Below the pieces are notes generated by a model. It searched no databases and was not told the origin of the DNA. It worked only from the letters and a program-made list of their open reading frames with translations. From Thioclava sp. ES.031 (GTDB lineage: Bacteria > Pseudomonadota > Alphaproteobacteria > Rhodobacterales > Rhodobacteraceae), in the NCBI RefSeq assembly GCF_002563775.1, contig NZ_PDJO01000001.1:3536501-3600500 (forward strand): a DNA stretch of 64,000 nucleotides, written 5' to 3'. This document shows, piece after piece, positions 29,194 through 37,702 of this stretch. How positions within the stretch are numbered: position 1 is the stretch's first letter; each line of letters begins with the position of its first letter. The position numbers and the translations under genes are program-made.

Positions 29194-30555
29194 TTACTGG
29201 CCGATGGCCTTGAGCACGCGATCAAGACGCTTGCCCTGCGGGCTGAGCGTGAGGGGCGCGGAGCGGACCGAGTTGTAATAGGCCGCGGGATCATAGGTCG
29301 GAATTCCAAGCTTCAGGTTTTCTACCGTCAACAGACCCATAGCGGACAAAAGTTGATAATAAGCTACCTGCAGAGTGGCCGCCGCGTCGATCCGGCCCGC
29401 CTGCGCATCCAGCAGGTCCTGTTCGGCCGAGAGCACGTCGAGCGTGGTGCGCGCGCCCAGAAGCGCCTCTTCCTTGACGCCCTGATAGGCGGTGCGCGCT
29501 GCGCTGACCTGCTGGTCGTAAGCCGAAATCTGCGCCTTCGCGATATCGATCGCCGCCCATGCGTTGGCCACGTTCTGCGAGACCGTCACGCCGGCCTGGC
29601 TCAGCTGCGCGCGGGCCGATTGATCGTTCGCCACGGCCTGACGCTGCGCTGACATCAGCGCGCCACCCGAATAGAGCGTCTGGTTCAGCTCGATCCCGGC
29701 GGATTGCGTCTGCACGCCCTGCTCTTCCTGTCTCAGGCCAAGCGAACCGGTGATTCTCGGCAGGCGATTGGCGCGGGCGTAATCCACGCCGAGGTCATAG
29801 ACCGCGACCGTGTGCTGCAGCTGCTTGATGCTCGGATGGGTGCGCAGCGCGATGTCGCGCGCCGCATCGAGCGAGCCCGGCAGAGACGGACGCTTCGGGA
29901 AGGCCGCGAGGTTGCTCGGATAATGGCCGGTCGCCGCCTTGTAGGCTTCGCGTGCGGAGCGCAGGTTGCCCTGTGCCGCAGCGAGCGAGGCGCGGGCGGA
30001 TGCGAGCTGCGCCTGTGCGAGCGACACGTCGGTCTTGGTGACTTCGCCCACTTCGAACCGGTCGTTCGAGGCCTTGAGTTCTTCGTTCAGGACGCGCGCC
30101 GAATTCTGGTTGATGGCGACCTGCTCGGAGGCCGATTTCACGTCCGAATAGGCCTGGATCGCCGACAGCAGCACGTTTTGCTCGACCGAACGCAGACCCT
30201 CGCGGGTGGCCAGAACGGTCTCTTTCTTCATCGAGACATTGAGCTTGTTGCGACCGAAATCGAACAGCGTCATCGACGCGCCGAGCGAGGTCGAGGCGCT
30301 CTGCGAGATCGCCCCCGTCGCGTCGGAATTGAGGTAGTCGTAGCTCGCGGTCCATTGCAGGACCGGGCGCAGATTCGCGACGGCTTGCGCAACGTCTTCA
30401 TCGGCGGCCCGCAGCGCGGCCCGGTTCTGCTCCAGCAGGTTCGAATTGCGATATGCCGAAACCAGAGCGTCAGCGAGCGTCTCTGCCCCTGCCGCGACCG
30501 GCCCAAAAGCGGTTGCCGCGACCAAAGCGGTCAAAGTCAGTGTCTTGCGCAGCAT
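29194..30555 (-). CDS. tolC: TolC-family outer-membrane efflux protein
   Basis: A 453-residue outer-membrane channel subunit with a signal peptide (residues 1-24, AGA). It shows the two homologous alpha-barrel repeats of TolC, each with long Ala/Gln-rich helices (AQAQLASARASLAAAQGNL; SAEQDLLDAQAGRIDAAATL). The trimer would span the periplasm and serve type I secretion or multidrug pumps. It lies downstream of the isoaspartate methyltransferase-like gene on the same strand, an arrangement common in this group. Confidence 0.93.
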   Translation of the reverse strand: MLRKTLTLTALVAATAFGPVAAGAETLADALVSAYRNSNLLEQNRAALRAADEDVAQAVANLRPVLQWTASYDYLNSDATGAISQSASTSLGASMTLFDFGRNKLNVSMKKETVLATREGLRSVEQNVLLSAIQAYSDVKSASEQVAINQNSARVLNEELKASNDRFEVGEVTKTDVSLAQAQLASARASLAAAQGNLRSAREAYKAATGHYPSNLAAFPKRPSLPGSLDAARDIALRTHPSIKQLQHTVAVYDLGVDYARANRLPRITGSLGLRQEEQGVQTQSAGIELNQTLYSGGALMSAQRQAVANDQSARAQLSQAGVTVSQNVANAWAAIDIAKAQISAYDQQVSAARTAYQGVKEEALLGARTTLDVLSAEQDLLDAQAGRIDAAATLQVAYYQLLSAMGLLTVENLKLGIPTYDPAAYYNSVRSAPLTLSPQGKRLDRVLKAIGQ

Positions 30556-30688
30556 CGAATATCCCTCGTTTCCAGTACCGCCGCAGATGCAGGTGTCCCT
30601 CTGCCGCCGGGCGCGATTGCTTCAAATTCTACCGGCTCAGCGCCCGATTGCATATCCTGCAAAACAGCTAGCCTATTCGATGTGCTCC

Positions 30689-31339
30689 TCAGAGCACGAA
30701 TTCACGCGGCTTCACGAACCCCTGGAGGACAGGTGCGGTGCCATTGAAAAGATCGCGCCAGCTCATCGCACCGTCGATCTTGTAACCGATCCGAGCGACC
30801 CCGAGAGCGCCTTCCATGAAAATCGCGGTGATCCGGCCGCCTTCCTTGAGCTGCTCGATCAGCGCGGCGGGAACGGTTTCGACCGCCCCTTCGATCAGGA
30901 TCGCGTCATAGGGGCCGTGCTGGGCCGCGCCATCGGTCAGCGCGCCGGTGACGACGGCGACATTGTCGGACCCAGCCTCTGCCAGCGCAGACTCTGCCTG
31001 CGAGGCCATCTCTTCCTCTTCGAGCGCGACGACCGCCTCGGCCATCCGCGCGATCACGGCGGAGGAATAGCCGAGCCCCGCGCCCACATCGAGGACCAGA
31101 TCGTCGGGCTGGATGTCGAGCGCATCGAGCATCTTCGCGAAATTGCGCGGCTCGAGCAGGACGCGGCCCGGCGCCAGTTCGAGGTTTTCCCCGATATAGG
31201 CGGCTTCGCGCTTGGCCGCGGGCACGAATTGCTCGCGCGGCACATGCAGCATCGCCGCGATGATCGGGAATTTGGTCACATCGCTGGGACGGACCTGCGT
31301 GTCGACCATCATGGTGCGGCGCGTAGCGAAATCTTGCAT
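30689..31339 (-). CDS. Protein-L-isoaspartate O-methyltransferase-like protein
   Basis: A 216-residue SAM-dependent methyltransferase of the PCMT family. The SAM motif [20 protein letters not shown] lies near residues 81-100 and the [14 protein letters not shown] strand near 146. The N-terminus reads [20 protein letters not shown]. Many alphaproteobacterial homologues lack confirmed isoaspartate repair activity. ATG 31339 is used; the frame opens further to 31384 without a ribosome site. It points away from tRNA-Cys. Confidence 0.85.
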   Translation of the reverse strand: MQDFATRRTMMVDTQVRPSDVTKFPIIAAMLHVPREQFVPAAKREAAYIGENLELAPGRVLLEPRNFAKMLDALDIQPDDLVLDVGAGLGYSSAVIARMAEAVVALEEEEMASQAESALAEAGSDNVAVVTGALTDGAAQHGPYDAILIEGAVETVPAALIEQLKEGGRITAIFMEGALGVARIGYKIDGAMSWRDLFNGTAPVLQGFVKPREFVL

Positions 31340-31533
31340 GTCGAGAACTCTTCGGTAGCAAACCCTTGTGGCCGGTTTTGCCACAGAAGCAGGGTCTGAG
31401 CAAGTTGTGCGAGAGGGCCTTCGGACCTGCCCTTGCGCTCAGAGCCGACGTCGCCTGCGCACAATGCATCGTGGGTGCAACTCACCTCTTGCGCGGGCGC
31501 TTCCGATACCGTATCTCACGCCAACACCACGGC

Positions 31534-31607
31534 GGCGAGTTGGCGGAGTGGTGACGCAGCGGATTGCAAATCCGTGTACACCGGTTCGATTCCGGTACTC
31601 GCCTCCA
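31534..31607 (+). tRNA. trnC: tRNA-Cys (GCA)
   Basis: A 74-base tRNA: acceptor arms GGCGAGT and ACTCGCC with discriminator and encoded CCA (TCCA), D arm GGCGGAGTGGTGACGCA, anticodon stem GCGGA-TTGCAAA-TCCGT with anticodon GCA, and TPsiC arm CCGGTTCGATTCCGG. Its 3' part is the probable integration site of the island that follows. Confidence 0.97.
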
Positions 31608-31612
31608 CTACT
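31561..31612 (+). repeat. Left attachment-site repeat (within tRNA-Cys)
   Basis: The 52 bases from the anticodon stem to five bases past the tRNA end (ending CTCCACTACT) recur at 61117-61168. The only mismatch is G31574 against T61130. The intact tRNA is on this side, as expected when an element restores the 3' end on insertion. Confidence 0.9.
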
Positions 31613-31717
31613 TAGCCGAAAATCGGGGCTCTGGTTTACAGGTTGGTTTACAGGACCAACCCGACAGTCGGCTTTTCTGCTGACATTTCAGATGACCAAT
31701 CGTGGCCTGACGCCATG

Positions 31718-31867
31718 TTAGGCGGGGTTTGGAGTGAGGCGGAAAACGCCGCGATCGACTTCCAAGGGGCGCGCGAGCCCGTTCTGCATGAACTTTCCCG
31801 GTGCGGTGTATTGCCACGCGATCCGGCGCTCGGAGCGCCACTGGGACCAGGCACTGCAAACGCCCCC
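31718..31867 (-). pseudogene. IS3-family transposase (OrfB) C-terminal fragment
   Basis: A 49-codon open stretch with no start, read on the minus strand, contains WRSERRIAWQYTAPGKFMQN followed by GLAR. This closely matches the IEWHYIAPGKPMQNGFVES block of IS3-family DDE transposases. Downstream of it the frame decays, and no terminal repeats or OrfA are found. The 31,613-31,940 interval holds nothing else recognisable. Confidence 0.7.
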
Positions 31868-31940
31868 TCAGCGCTCTCAAGAGAGGCGATAGCCTATTCG
31901 GGCCAAGCACCTGCCTGCCCCGAAGCCTTCGCGCAAAAGA

Positions 31941-33035
31941 TCATTCCGCGACGAGTTCGCCGTTTTCGATCTGCTCACGCTCGATCGACTCGAAGAGCGC
32001 CTTGAAGTTACCTTCGCCGAACCCGTCATCGCCCTTGCGCTGGATGAATTCGAAGAAGATCGGCCCGATCACCGTCTTCGAGAAGATCTGCAGCAGGATC
32101 TTCGTCTCGCCGCCGCCAAGGACACCTTCGCCGTCGATCAGGATACCGTGCTTCTTCATTCGCTCGACCGGCTCCTCGTGCCCGGTCACGCGGTCATGGC
32201 TCAGCTCGTAATAGGTCTCGGGCGGGGCCGGCATGAAGCGGATGCCGCGATCGGCGATCGCGCCGGCCGCCTCGTAGATGTCGCGCGCGCCCACGGCGAT
32301 GTGCTGGATGCCCTCGCCCTTGTATTTCTTGAGATAAGAGACGATCTGCCCGGTCTCGCCGCGATCCTCGTTGATCGGGATGCGAATCCGCCCGCAGGGC
32401 GAGGTCAGCGCCCGGGAATAGAGACCGGTATATTTCCCCTCGATATCGAAGAACCGGATCTCGCGGAAATTGAACAGATCGCCATAGAAGTTGAACCACT
32501 TGTCCATGTTGCCCTTGAAGACATTGTGGGTCAGGTGGTCGAGGTAATAGAAGCCCACGCCTTTCGGCTTCGACGTCTTCAGCCAGTCGAATTCCGCGTT
32601 ATAGGGTGAGGTGTCGTAATATTGGTCGGTGAAATAGATCAGGCTGCCGCCGATCCCCTTGATCGCGGGCCAGTCGACTGTCTTGTCGGCCCCTTCATAT
32701 GGCTCCGCACCGTTCTTCACCGCGTGATCGAAGGCGTGCTGCGCATCGACAACGCGCCATGCCATCGAGGGTGCGCAGGGCCCGTGCTCCTCCACGAAAC
32801 GGGCCGCGAAACTGTCGGGGTCGGCGTTGAGAACGTAGGTGATGTCGCCCTGCTGCCAAAGCTCGACCGGCTTGGATTTATGGCTGGCGACATGCTCATA
32901 GCCCATCTTCGCGAAAAGATCGCGCAGCTCTTGCGGATCGGGATGGGCGAATTCGACGAATTCGAACCCGTCCGTGCCGGCGGGGTTCTCCTCGGTGATG
33001 GTCGATTGCGGGGCATCGTGCGGGAACGGTCCCAT
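31941..33035 (-). CDS. hpd: 4-Hydroxyphenylpyruvate dioxygenase
   Basis: A 364-residue Fe(II) enzyme converting 4-hydroxyphenylpyruvate (from tyrosine) to homogentisate. The VOC-fold C-terminal domain shows the metal ligands: His167 in LDHLTHNVFKGNM, His245 in GIQHIAVGARD and Glu329 in FFEFIQRKGDDGFGEGNF. Length and motifs match the bacterial HPPD group. A GGAGGAG ribosome site precedes ATG 33035. It is divergent from an Lrp-type regulator and supplies the substrate of the hmgA operon about 17 kb away in the same island. Confidence 0.96.
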   Translation of the reverse strand: MGPFPHDAPQSTITEENPAGTDGFEFVEFAHPDPQELRDLFAKMGYEHVASHKSKPVELWQQGDITYVLNADPDSFAARFVEEHGPCAPSMAWRVVDAQHAFDHAVKNGAEPYEGADKTVDWPAIKGIGGSLIYFTDQYYDTSPYNAEFDWLKTSKPKGVGFYYLDHLTHNVFKGNMDKWFNFYGDLFNFREIRFFDIEGKYTGLYSRALTSPCGRIRIPINEDRGETGQIVSYLKKYKGEGIQHIAVGARDIYEAAGAIADRGIRFMPAPPETYYELSHDRVTGHEEPVERMKKHGILIDGEGVLGGGETKILLQIFSKTVIGPIFFEFIQRKGDDGFGEGNFKALFESIEREQIENGELVAE

Positions 33036-33123
33036 GAGTCTCTCCTCCTGTTTGCGCTGCGAAGAGGATAGCCCGGGACGGATGCTCGTTCCGCGCGAAG
33101 TCGCGCATATAATCCCTAAGATT

Positions 33124-33169
33124 TGCGGGAATATTGCACCTTCTTACAAATGGGCGCAAACTTCCCGCA
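33124..33169. promoter_or_regulatory. Inverted repeat in hpd-lrp divergent region
   Basis: TGCGGGAA (33124-33131) and TTCCCGCA (33162-33169) are perfect inverted copies 30 bases apart; the second touches the lrp start codon. Binding there would let the Lrp protein repress itself and control hpd. Confidence 0.45.
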
Positions 33170-33624
33170 TGATCGACGATATCGACAAACGCCTGCTCGC
33201 GGAATTGCAGCAGAATGCACAGCTGACCTCGCAGGATTTGAGCGAGCGACTGAACCTGTCACCAAGTCAGGTGGGACGCAGGCGGCAGCGGCTCGAGGCC
33301 GAGGGGCTGATCCGCGGCTATGGCGCGCGGCTCGACGCGGCGCGGCTTGGGCTTGCGGTTCAGGCCTTCGTGCAGGTGCAGATGCTGCGCCACGGGGCGG
33401 AGTCCGCGCAACAATTCTCGCGCCTCGTCTCCTTGCAGCCCGAGATAACCTCGGCCTGGACCCTTACCGGGGAGGCCGATTATCTGCTGCGGGTCTATTG
33501 CGCGGATCTGGCCGCGCTGCACCGGCTGATCCACGACGTGCTGCTGGCCCACCCTGCCGTCGCACGGGTGCAGAGCCAGATCGTCATGCATCAGTTCAAG
33601 CAGGATGCGCCATTGCCGATCTGA
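33169..33624 (+). CDS. Lrp/AsnC-family regulator of tyrosine catabolism
   Basis: A 151-residue Lrp-type protein. The start IDDIDKRLLAELQQNAQLTSQ leads into a helix-turn-helix (DLSERLNLSPSQVGRRRQRLE), then the RAM domain with TGEADYLLRVYC and VQSQIVMHQF. Divergent pairing of such a gene with hpd is common in proteobacteria and suggests that it responds to an aromatic amino acid or keto acid. ATG 33169 was chosen; the long frame upstream overlaps the hpd promoter. Confidence 0.88.
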   Translation: MIDDIDKRLLAELQQNAQLTSQDLSERLNLSPSQVGRRRQRLEAEGLIRGYGARLDAARLGLAVQAFVQVQMLRHGAESAQQFSRLVSLQPEITSAWTLTGEADYLLRVYCADLAALHRLIHDVLLAHPAVARVQSQIVMHQFKQDAPLPI

Positions 33625-33688
33625 TTGCGGAGCGCACTCTGGAACGTCATGTCATCACACGTGACCCCGGGCCCGCCTGCACGCGCCG

Positions 33689-34438
33689 TCAGCCGAGAGT
33701 GAGCCCCTTGCGCAGGGCGATCAGGTCGATGTCACGTGAGACGAAGACGGCACCGGCCTCGAGCGCACGCTGATAGACCTCATCGTCGGTGGTGAGAATA
33801 CCCGGCGGCAGGCCCGCGGCGCGGATGCGCGCGATCGCGTCGAGCACCGCCGCAGTGGTCTCGGGGTGCGAAGGCTCGCCCGGATGCCCAAGTGAGGCCG
33901 CCAAATCCGCAGGCCCGACGAAAATCCCGTCCACCCCGGGCACGGCGGCGATCTCCTCGAGATTGGAGAGCCCCTCGACACTCTCGATCTGTACGACGAG
34001 ACAAATCTCTTCCCGGGCGATCTTGTGGTAACCGGGAATCTTGGCGAAGCGCGTGGCGCGGTTCATGCCGGAAACCCCACGCATGCCCTGCGGCGGATAT
34101 TCGACCGCCGCCACCGCCGCGCGTGCCATCTCTGCATCGTGCACCATCGGCACGAGGATCGTCTGCGCGCCGAGGTCGAGTATTTTCTTGATCTCCGCCG
34201 CGTCGAGGGATCCGGGCCGCACGATCGGCGAAACAGGATAAGGGGCCACCGCCTGCAACAGCGGCAAGACACTGCGCGCATCGAGCGCCGAATGCTCGGT
34301 GTCGAACATCATCCAGTCGTAACCGCAGCCAGCGATCAGCTCGGTGGCAAGCGGGTCGCTCATCGTGCACCAACAGCCACGCTGGACCTCGAAGGCTTTC
34401 AGCGCCGCTTTGAACGAATTTCTTGGCAGATCGACCAT
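33689..34438 (-). CDS. hpaI: 4-Hydroxy-2-oxoheptane-1,7-dioate aldolase
   Basis: A 249-residue class II HpcH/HpaI aldolase, splitting the last meta-pathway intermediate into pyruvate and succinate semialdehyde. Seen are FDTEHSALDARSV near 45, PIVRPGS with the catalytic Arg near 70, VQIESVEGLSNLEEIAAVPG with the metal Glu near 148, and VDGIFVGPADLAASLG. It is the last gene of the hpa operon, separated by 141 bases from hpaH. AAGGAAG precedes the ATG. Confidence 0.92.
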   Translation of the reverse strand: MVDLPRNSFKAALKAFEVQRGCWCTMSDPLATELIAGCGYDWMMFDTEHSALDARSVLPLLQAVAPYPVSPIVRPGSLDAAEIKKILDLGAQTILVPMVHDAEMARAAVAAVEYPPQGMRGVSGMNRATRFAKIPGYHKIAREEICLVVQIESVEGLSNLEEIAAVPGVDGIFVGPADLAASLGHPGEPSHPETTAAVLDAIARIRAAGLPPGILTTDDEVYQRALEAGAVFVSRDIDLIALRKGLTLG

Positions 34439-34579
34439 CGTGATTTTCTTCCTTATTGACCTCGGCACCCGCGGAACGGACGCGCGGGGCCGTCCGTAAA
34501 AGGTGCTTGAGCTTATTCGAAACGGACGCCGATCGCACCTCGCGAACAGCAATCCGCCGGACTGGCATGACCTGCCGCC

Positions 34580-35380
34580 TCAATCGAAGGCGATGGACAC
34601 GTCCCCGAAAGCGCCGAAATCGGCCTCGATCCGGGTCCCCGGGGGGCACTCGATCGGTGCGATGAACGACCCCGACAGGATCACCTGCCCCGCCTCGATC
34701 CGCTGGCCGTACTGGCCCATTCGCCGCGCCAGCCAGACAAGCCCCTGCGCTGGATCGTCCAACACCGCCGCGCCTAGCCCGGTCGTCTCGACCTCGCCAT
34801 CCTTGCGCAGGATCGCTCCGGTCCAGCGCAGATCAACCCGAGATGGATCGTGACGCGCCTCGCCCAGCACGATCCCCGCATTCGCCGCATTGTCCGACAC
34901 GGTATCGACGATCACACGCGCCTGCCCGGTCGCGGGATCGGCGCGCAGAATGCGGGTGTCGAGGATCTCCAGCGACGGGGTCACGTAATCGGTCGCGGCC
35001 AGCACCGCCGCGCGATCCGCCGTAGCGTCGAGCGGCGCTTTCATGACGAAGGCGATCTCGGCTTCGACTCGCGGCTGGATGAAACGCCCGGCAGGCACCG
35101 TCGCCCCGCTGGCAAACAGCATATCGTCATAGAGCACGCCAGAATCCGGCGTGTCGATCTTGAGCGCGGCCTGCATCACCTTCGAGGTCAGCCCGATCTT
35201 CCAGCCAAGGATCGAACGTCCCGCCGCCAGCTTGCGCGCCATCTGCGCCGACTGGATTGCATAGGCGTCGTCCAGCGTCATGCCGCGATGGCGCAGGCTC
35301 AACAGCCCGATCTGTTTACTCGCTTCTTCGGCGGCCAGCAGGTCATCGGCGGCCTGCGCGATCTGATCGGAGCTCAGCAT
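34580..35380 (-). CDS. hpaH: 2-Oxohept-4-ene-1,7-dioate hydratase
   Basis: A 266-residue hydratase of the MhpD/HpaH group, adding water to 2-oxohept-4-ene-1,7-dioate. The block LGWKIGLTSKVMQAALKI near 60, RVEAEIAFVM near 105 and the closing VILSGSFIAPIECPPGTRIEADF are typical. Its start overlaps the end of hpaG by seven bases, so the two are translationally coupled. Confidence 0.93.
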   Translation of the reverse strand: MLSSDQIAQAADDLLAAEEASKQIGLLSLRHRGMTLDDAYAIQSAQMARKLAAGRSILGWKIGLTSKVMQAALKIDTPDSGVLYDDMLFASGATVPAGRFIQPRVEAEIAFVMKAPLDATADRAAVLAATDYVTPSLEILDTRILRADPATGQARVIVDTVSDNAANAGIVLGEARHDPSRVDLRWTGAILRKDGEVETTGLGAAVLDDPAQGLVWLARRMGQYGQRIEAGQVILSGSFIAPIECPPGTRIEADFGAFGDVSIAFD

Positions 35381-36255
35381 GTCGGCTCATCCGCAACGGT
35401 GTTGCGCAGCAGGCCGATGCCTTCAGCCTCGACTTCGATCACGTCGCCCGGTTGCAGCCAGATCGGAGGATCGAACCGCGCCCCTGCCCCGGTCGGCGTG
35501 CCGCACACGATCACGTCGCCCGGCACCAGCGTCGTGAAAGTGGATACGTAATTCACGATATAGCGGAAATCGAAGATCATCCGACCTGTGCGATCGTTTT
35601 GGCGAACCTCGCCATTCACGCGCGTGGTCAGCTCGATATCGTCCAGCTGGGTCGCGTCGCGGAACGGCACCAACCACGGGCCCATCGCGCCGGAGCGGTC
35701 CCAGTTCTTGCCCTGCGTTACGTTGAATTTCGCATGGCGCACCCAGTCGCGGATCGTGCCCTCGTTGCACAGGGTCAGCGCGGCGATGTGATCGTAGGCG
35801 TCTTCCTTCGCGATCCGGCGCCCCGCCTTTCCGATCACGATCACCACCTCGCCCTCGTAGTCGAGCTGCGGGCTTTCCGGCGGACGGATCAGCGGCTGGC
35901 CATGCCCGGTGAAGCTGCGCGGGAAGCGGATGAACATCGACGGATAAGGCGGCGCGGCCTGCCCGTCTTTGTATTCGGCGTTTCGGTCGGGAAAGTTCAC
36001 CCCGATACAGATCAGCTTTTCCGGAGCCGCCATCGGGATCAGGAACTCGACCTCGTCGATGCGATAATCAGACGCGCGGCCCTCCGCCGCCGCGATCACC
36101 TCTTCCAGCGCGCCGGCCTCTATGACCTGCTGAAGGGTCGCGAACCGCGCGCCGAACTCTGGAGTGAGATCCACGATGCCGCCATCCTGCACCACGCCGT
36201 AGCGATCCGTGCCACCGATGCGAAACGCCGCGATGCGCGGCAGTGCCAGAGTCAT
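35374..36255 (-). CDS. hpaG: FAH-family isomerase/decarboxylase of the homoprotocatechuate pathway
   Basis: A 293-residue fumarylacetoacetate-hydrolase-fold protein. Visible are KLICIGVNFPDRNAEY near 81, LDYEGEVVIVIGKAGR with metal Glu residues near 130, and VPGDVIVCGTPTGAGARFDPP near 245. In this operon it should be the 5-oxopent-3-ene-1,2,5-tricarboxylate decarboxylase (HpaG). E. coli HpaG is a fused double domain that also isomerises; this one is a single domain, so it may do one step only. ATGA overlap links it to the decarboxylase gene upstream. Confidence 0.85.
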   Translation of the reverse strand: MTLALPRIAAFRIGGTDRYGVVQDGGIVDLTPEFGARFATLQQVIEAGALEEVIAAAEGRASDYRIDEVEFLIPMAAPEKLICIGVNFPDRNAEYKDGQAAPPYPSMFIRFPRSFTGHGQPLIRPPESPQLDYEGEVVIVIGKAGRRIAKEDAYDHIAALTLCNEGTIRDWVRHAKFNVTQGKNWDRSGAMGPWLVPFRDATQLDDIELTTRVNGEVRQNDRTGRMIFDFRYIVNYVSTFTTLVPGDVIVCGTPTGAGARFDPPIWLQPGDVIEVEAEGIGLLRNTVADEPTC

Positions 36256-37664
36256 GACAGTCCCTCCTGTGAAAGTCCCAGCCCGTCGAGAATGGCGCTA
36301 TAGGCGATGTCGATATCGGATTCGCTCATCGCAAAGGACCCGGCCTGAAAGCGGATCGCAAGCCGGTTGCCGACCCGCGTTTGGGTGAGATAGATGCGCC
36401 CGTCATCGTTGATCGCGCTCACATGCGAGATCGTGTCGTCATCCGATGCGCCCGCCCGGCGAAACGAGAACAGCGACAGCACCGGGGCGGTCACGATCTC
36501 AATGCCCGGGGTCCCAGCCAGCCGGTCATGCAACATCCCCGCCCAGCGAACGTGATCGCGGATCATCGCGCGCAGCCCCTCAAGCCCATGAAAGCGCAGC
36601 AGGAACCACAGCTTGAGCGCGCGGAAACGGCGTCCCAGCGGTACGGACCATTCGGAATAGTTGACGATCCCGTCGCGACCATGGGTCTTGAGATACTCGG
36701 GCTGGATCGCCAGCGTGCGCACCAGCATCTCGGGGTCGCGAATGAAATGGGCCGAACAGTCGAAGGACGCGCCCAGCCATTTATGCGGATTGAAGACGAC
36801 GGAATCCGCACCCTCGATTCCGGCCCAAAGCGTGCGGAACTCCGGACAGATCATTGCAGAACCGGCCCACGCTGCATCGACATGGATCAACAGATCATGG
36901 GCATGCGCGACCGCCACCAGTGCTCCGATATCGTCGCATGCCCCGGTGCTGGTCGCCCCCACGCAGCCGATTACCCCAGCGGGCTGATACCCGGCCGCCA
37001 GATCCGCGCGGATCGCCGCCTCCAGCGCTTCGGGCGGGAGCGCGCCGCTGCGCGGATCGGCGGGCAGTTTCACAAGGTTGTCCTGCCCGATCCCCGCGAT
37101 CCAGATCGCCCGGTCAATCGAGGAATGCACCTGATCCGAGCAGTAGATCCGCAAGCGCGGCGCTTGGCTGAGCCCCGCGCGATTGCCCTGCCAGTCCAGC
37201 GCACGCTCACGCATCATCAAGACCGCCGCCAGCGTCGCAGACGAGGCGCTGTCCTGAATGACGCCCGAGAACGCTTCGGACAGCCCCAGCGCGTCGCGCA
37301 GCCATTCCATCATCCGGGTTTCCAGCTCGGTCGCCGCCGGAGAGGTCTGCCAGAGCATGCATTGCGCGGCCATAGCGGTGACCAGATATTCCGCCACCAC
37401 CGACACGGGGGCTGCATTGCTGGGAAAGTAAGCGAAGAAGCGCGGATGCTGCCAATGGGTCATGCCCGGCTCGATCAGGCTCTCGAACTCGTCAAAGATC
37501 CGCTCCATTTCGCAGCCGGTTTCGGGCGGCTTGGGCGGGATCGCGCGGTAGATCTCGCCGGGCGTCGTGCGCGCGCGCACCGGGCGGGCATCGAGTGTTT
37601 CGCGATATTTCACACCCCATGACGCCGCGCGCCGCGACCATGTCTCGAAGTCCTGAACATCCAT
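36252..37664 (-). CDS. PLP-dependent aromatic amino acid decarboxylase
   Basis: A 470-residue group II decarboxylase. The early THWQHPRFFAYFPSNAAPVS (near 70), the SASSATLAAVLMMRERAL block, VDAAWAGSAMICPEFR (near 265) and the PLP lysine in VFNPHKWLGASFDCSA (near 298) match animal and bacterial tyrosine/DOPA/tryptophan decarboxylases. It lies inside the homoprotocatechuate operon, coupled to hpaG by an ATGA overlap. It could release an aromatic amine (for example tyramine or dopamine) that, once oxidised, feeds this pathway; that link is an inference. AGGAG (GCAGGAGAAACAGG) precedes ATG 37664. Confidence 0.9.
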   Translation of the reverse strand: MDVQDFETWSRRAASWGVKYRETLDARPVRARTTPGEIYRAIPPKPPETGCEMERIFDEFESLIEPGMTHWQHPRFFAYFPSNAAPVSVVAEYLVTAMAAQCMLWQTSPAATELETRMMEWLRDALGLSEAFSGVIQDSASSATLAAVLMMRERALDWQGNRAGLSQAPRLRIYCSDQVHSSIDRAIWIAGIGQDNLVKLPADPRSGALPPEALEAAIRADLAAGYQPAGVIGCVGATSTGACDDIGALVAVAHAHDLLIHVDAAWAGSAMICPEFRTLWAGIEGADSVVFNPHKWLGASFDCSAHFIRDPEMLVRTLAIQPEYLKTHGRDGIVNYSEWSVPLGRRFRALKLWFLLRFHGLEGLRAMIRDHVRWAGMLHDRLAGTPGIEIVTAPVLSLFSFRRAGASDDDTISHVSAINDDGRIYLTQTRVGNRLAIRFQAGSFAMSESDIDIAYSAILDGLGLSQEGLS

Positions 37665-37702
37665 CCTGTTTCTCCTGCAAGGGCTTGCGTGCGGGGACCC
37701 GC

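Noticed and set aside
31608..31940. Possible integrase gene next to tRNA-Cys
   Set aside because: No tyrosine-recombinase motif (R..HxxR..Y) can be read on either strand; the only recognisable piece is an IS3 transposase fragment.
34439..34579. Hairpin ACGGAC...GTCCGT between hpaH and hpaI as a terminator
   Set aside because: In the direction of transcription no T-run follows the stem, and hpaI would then need its own promoter, for which nothing clear is visible.
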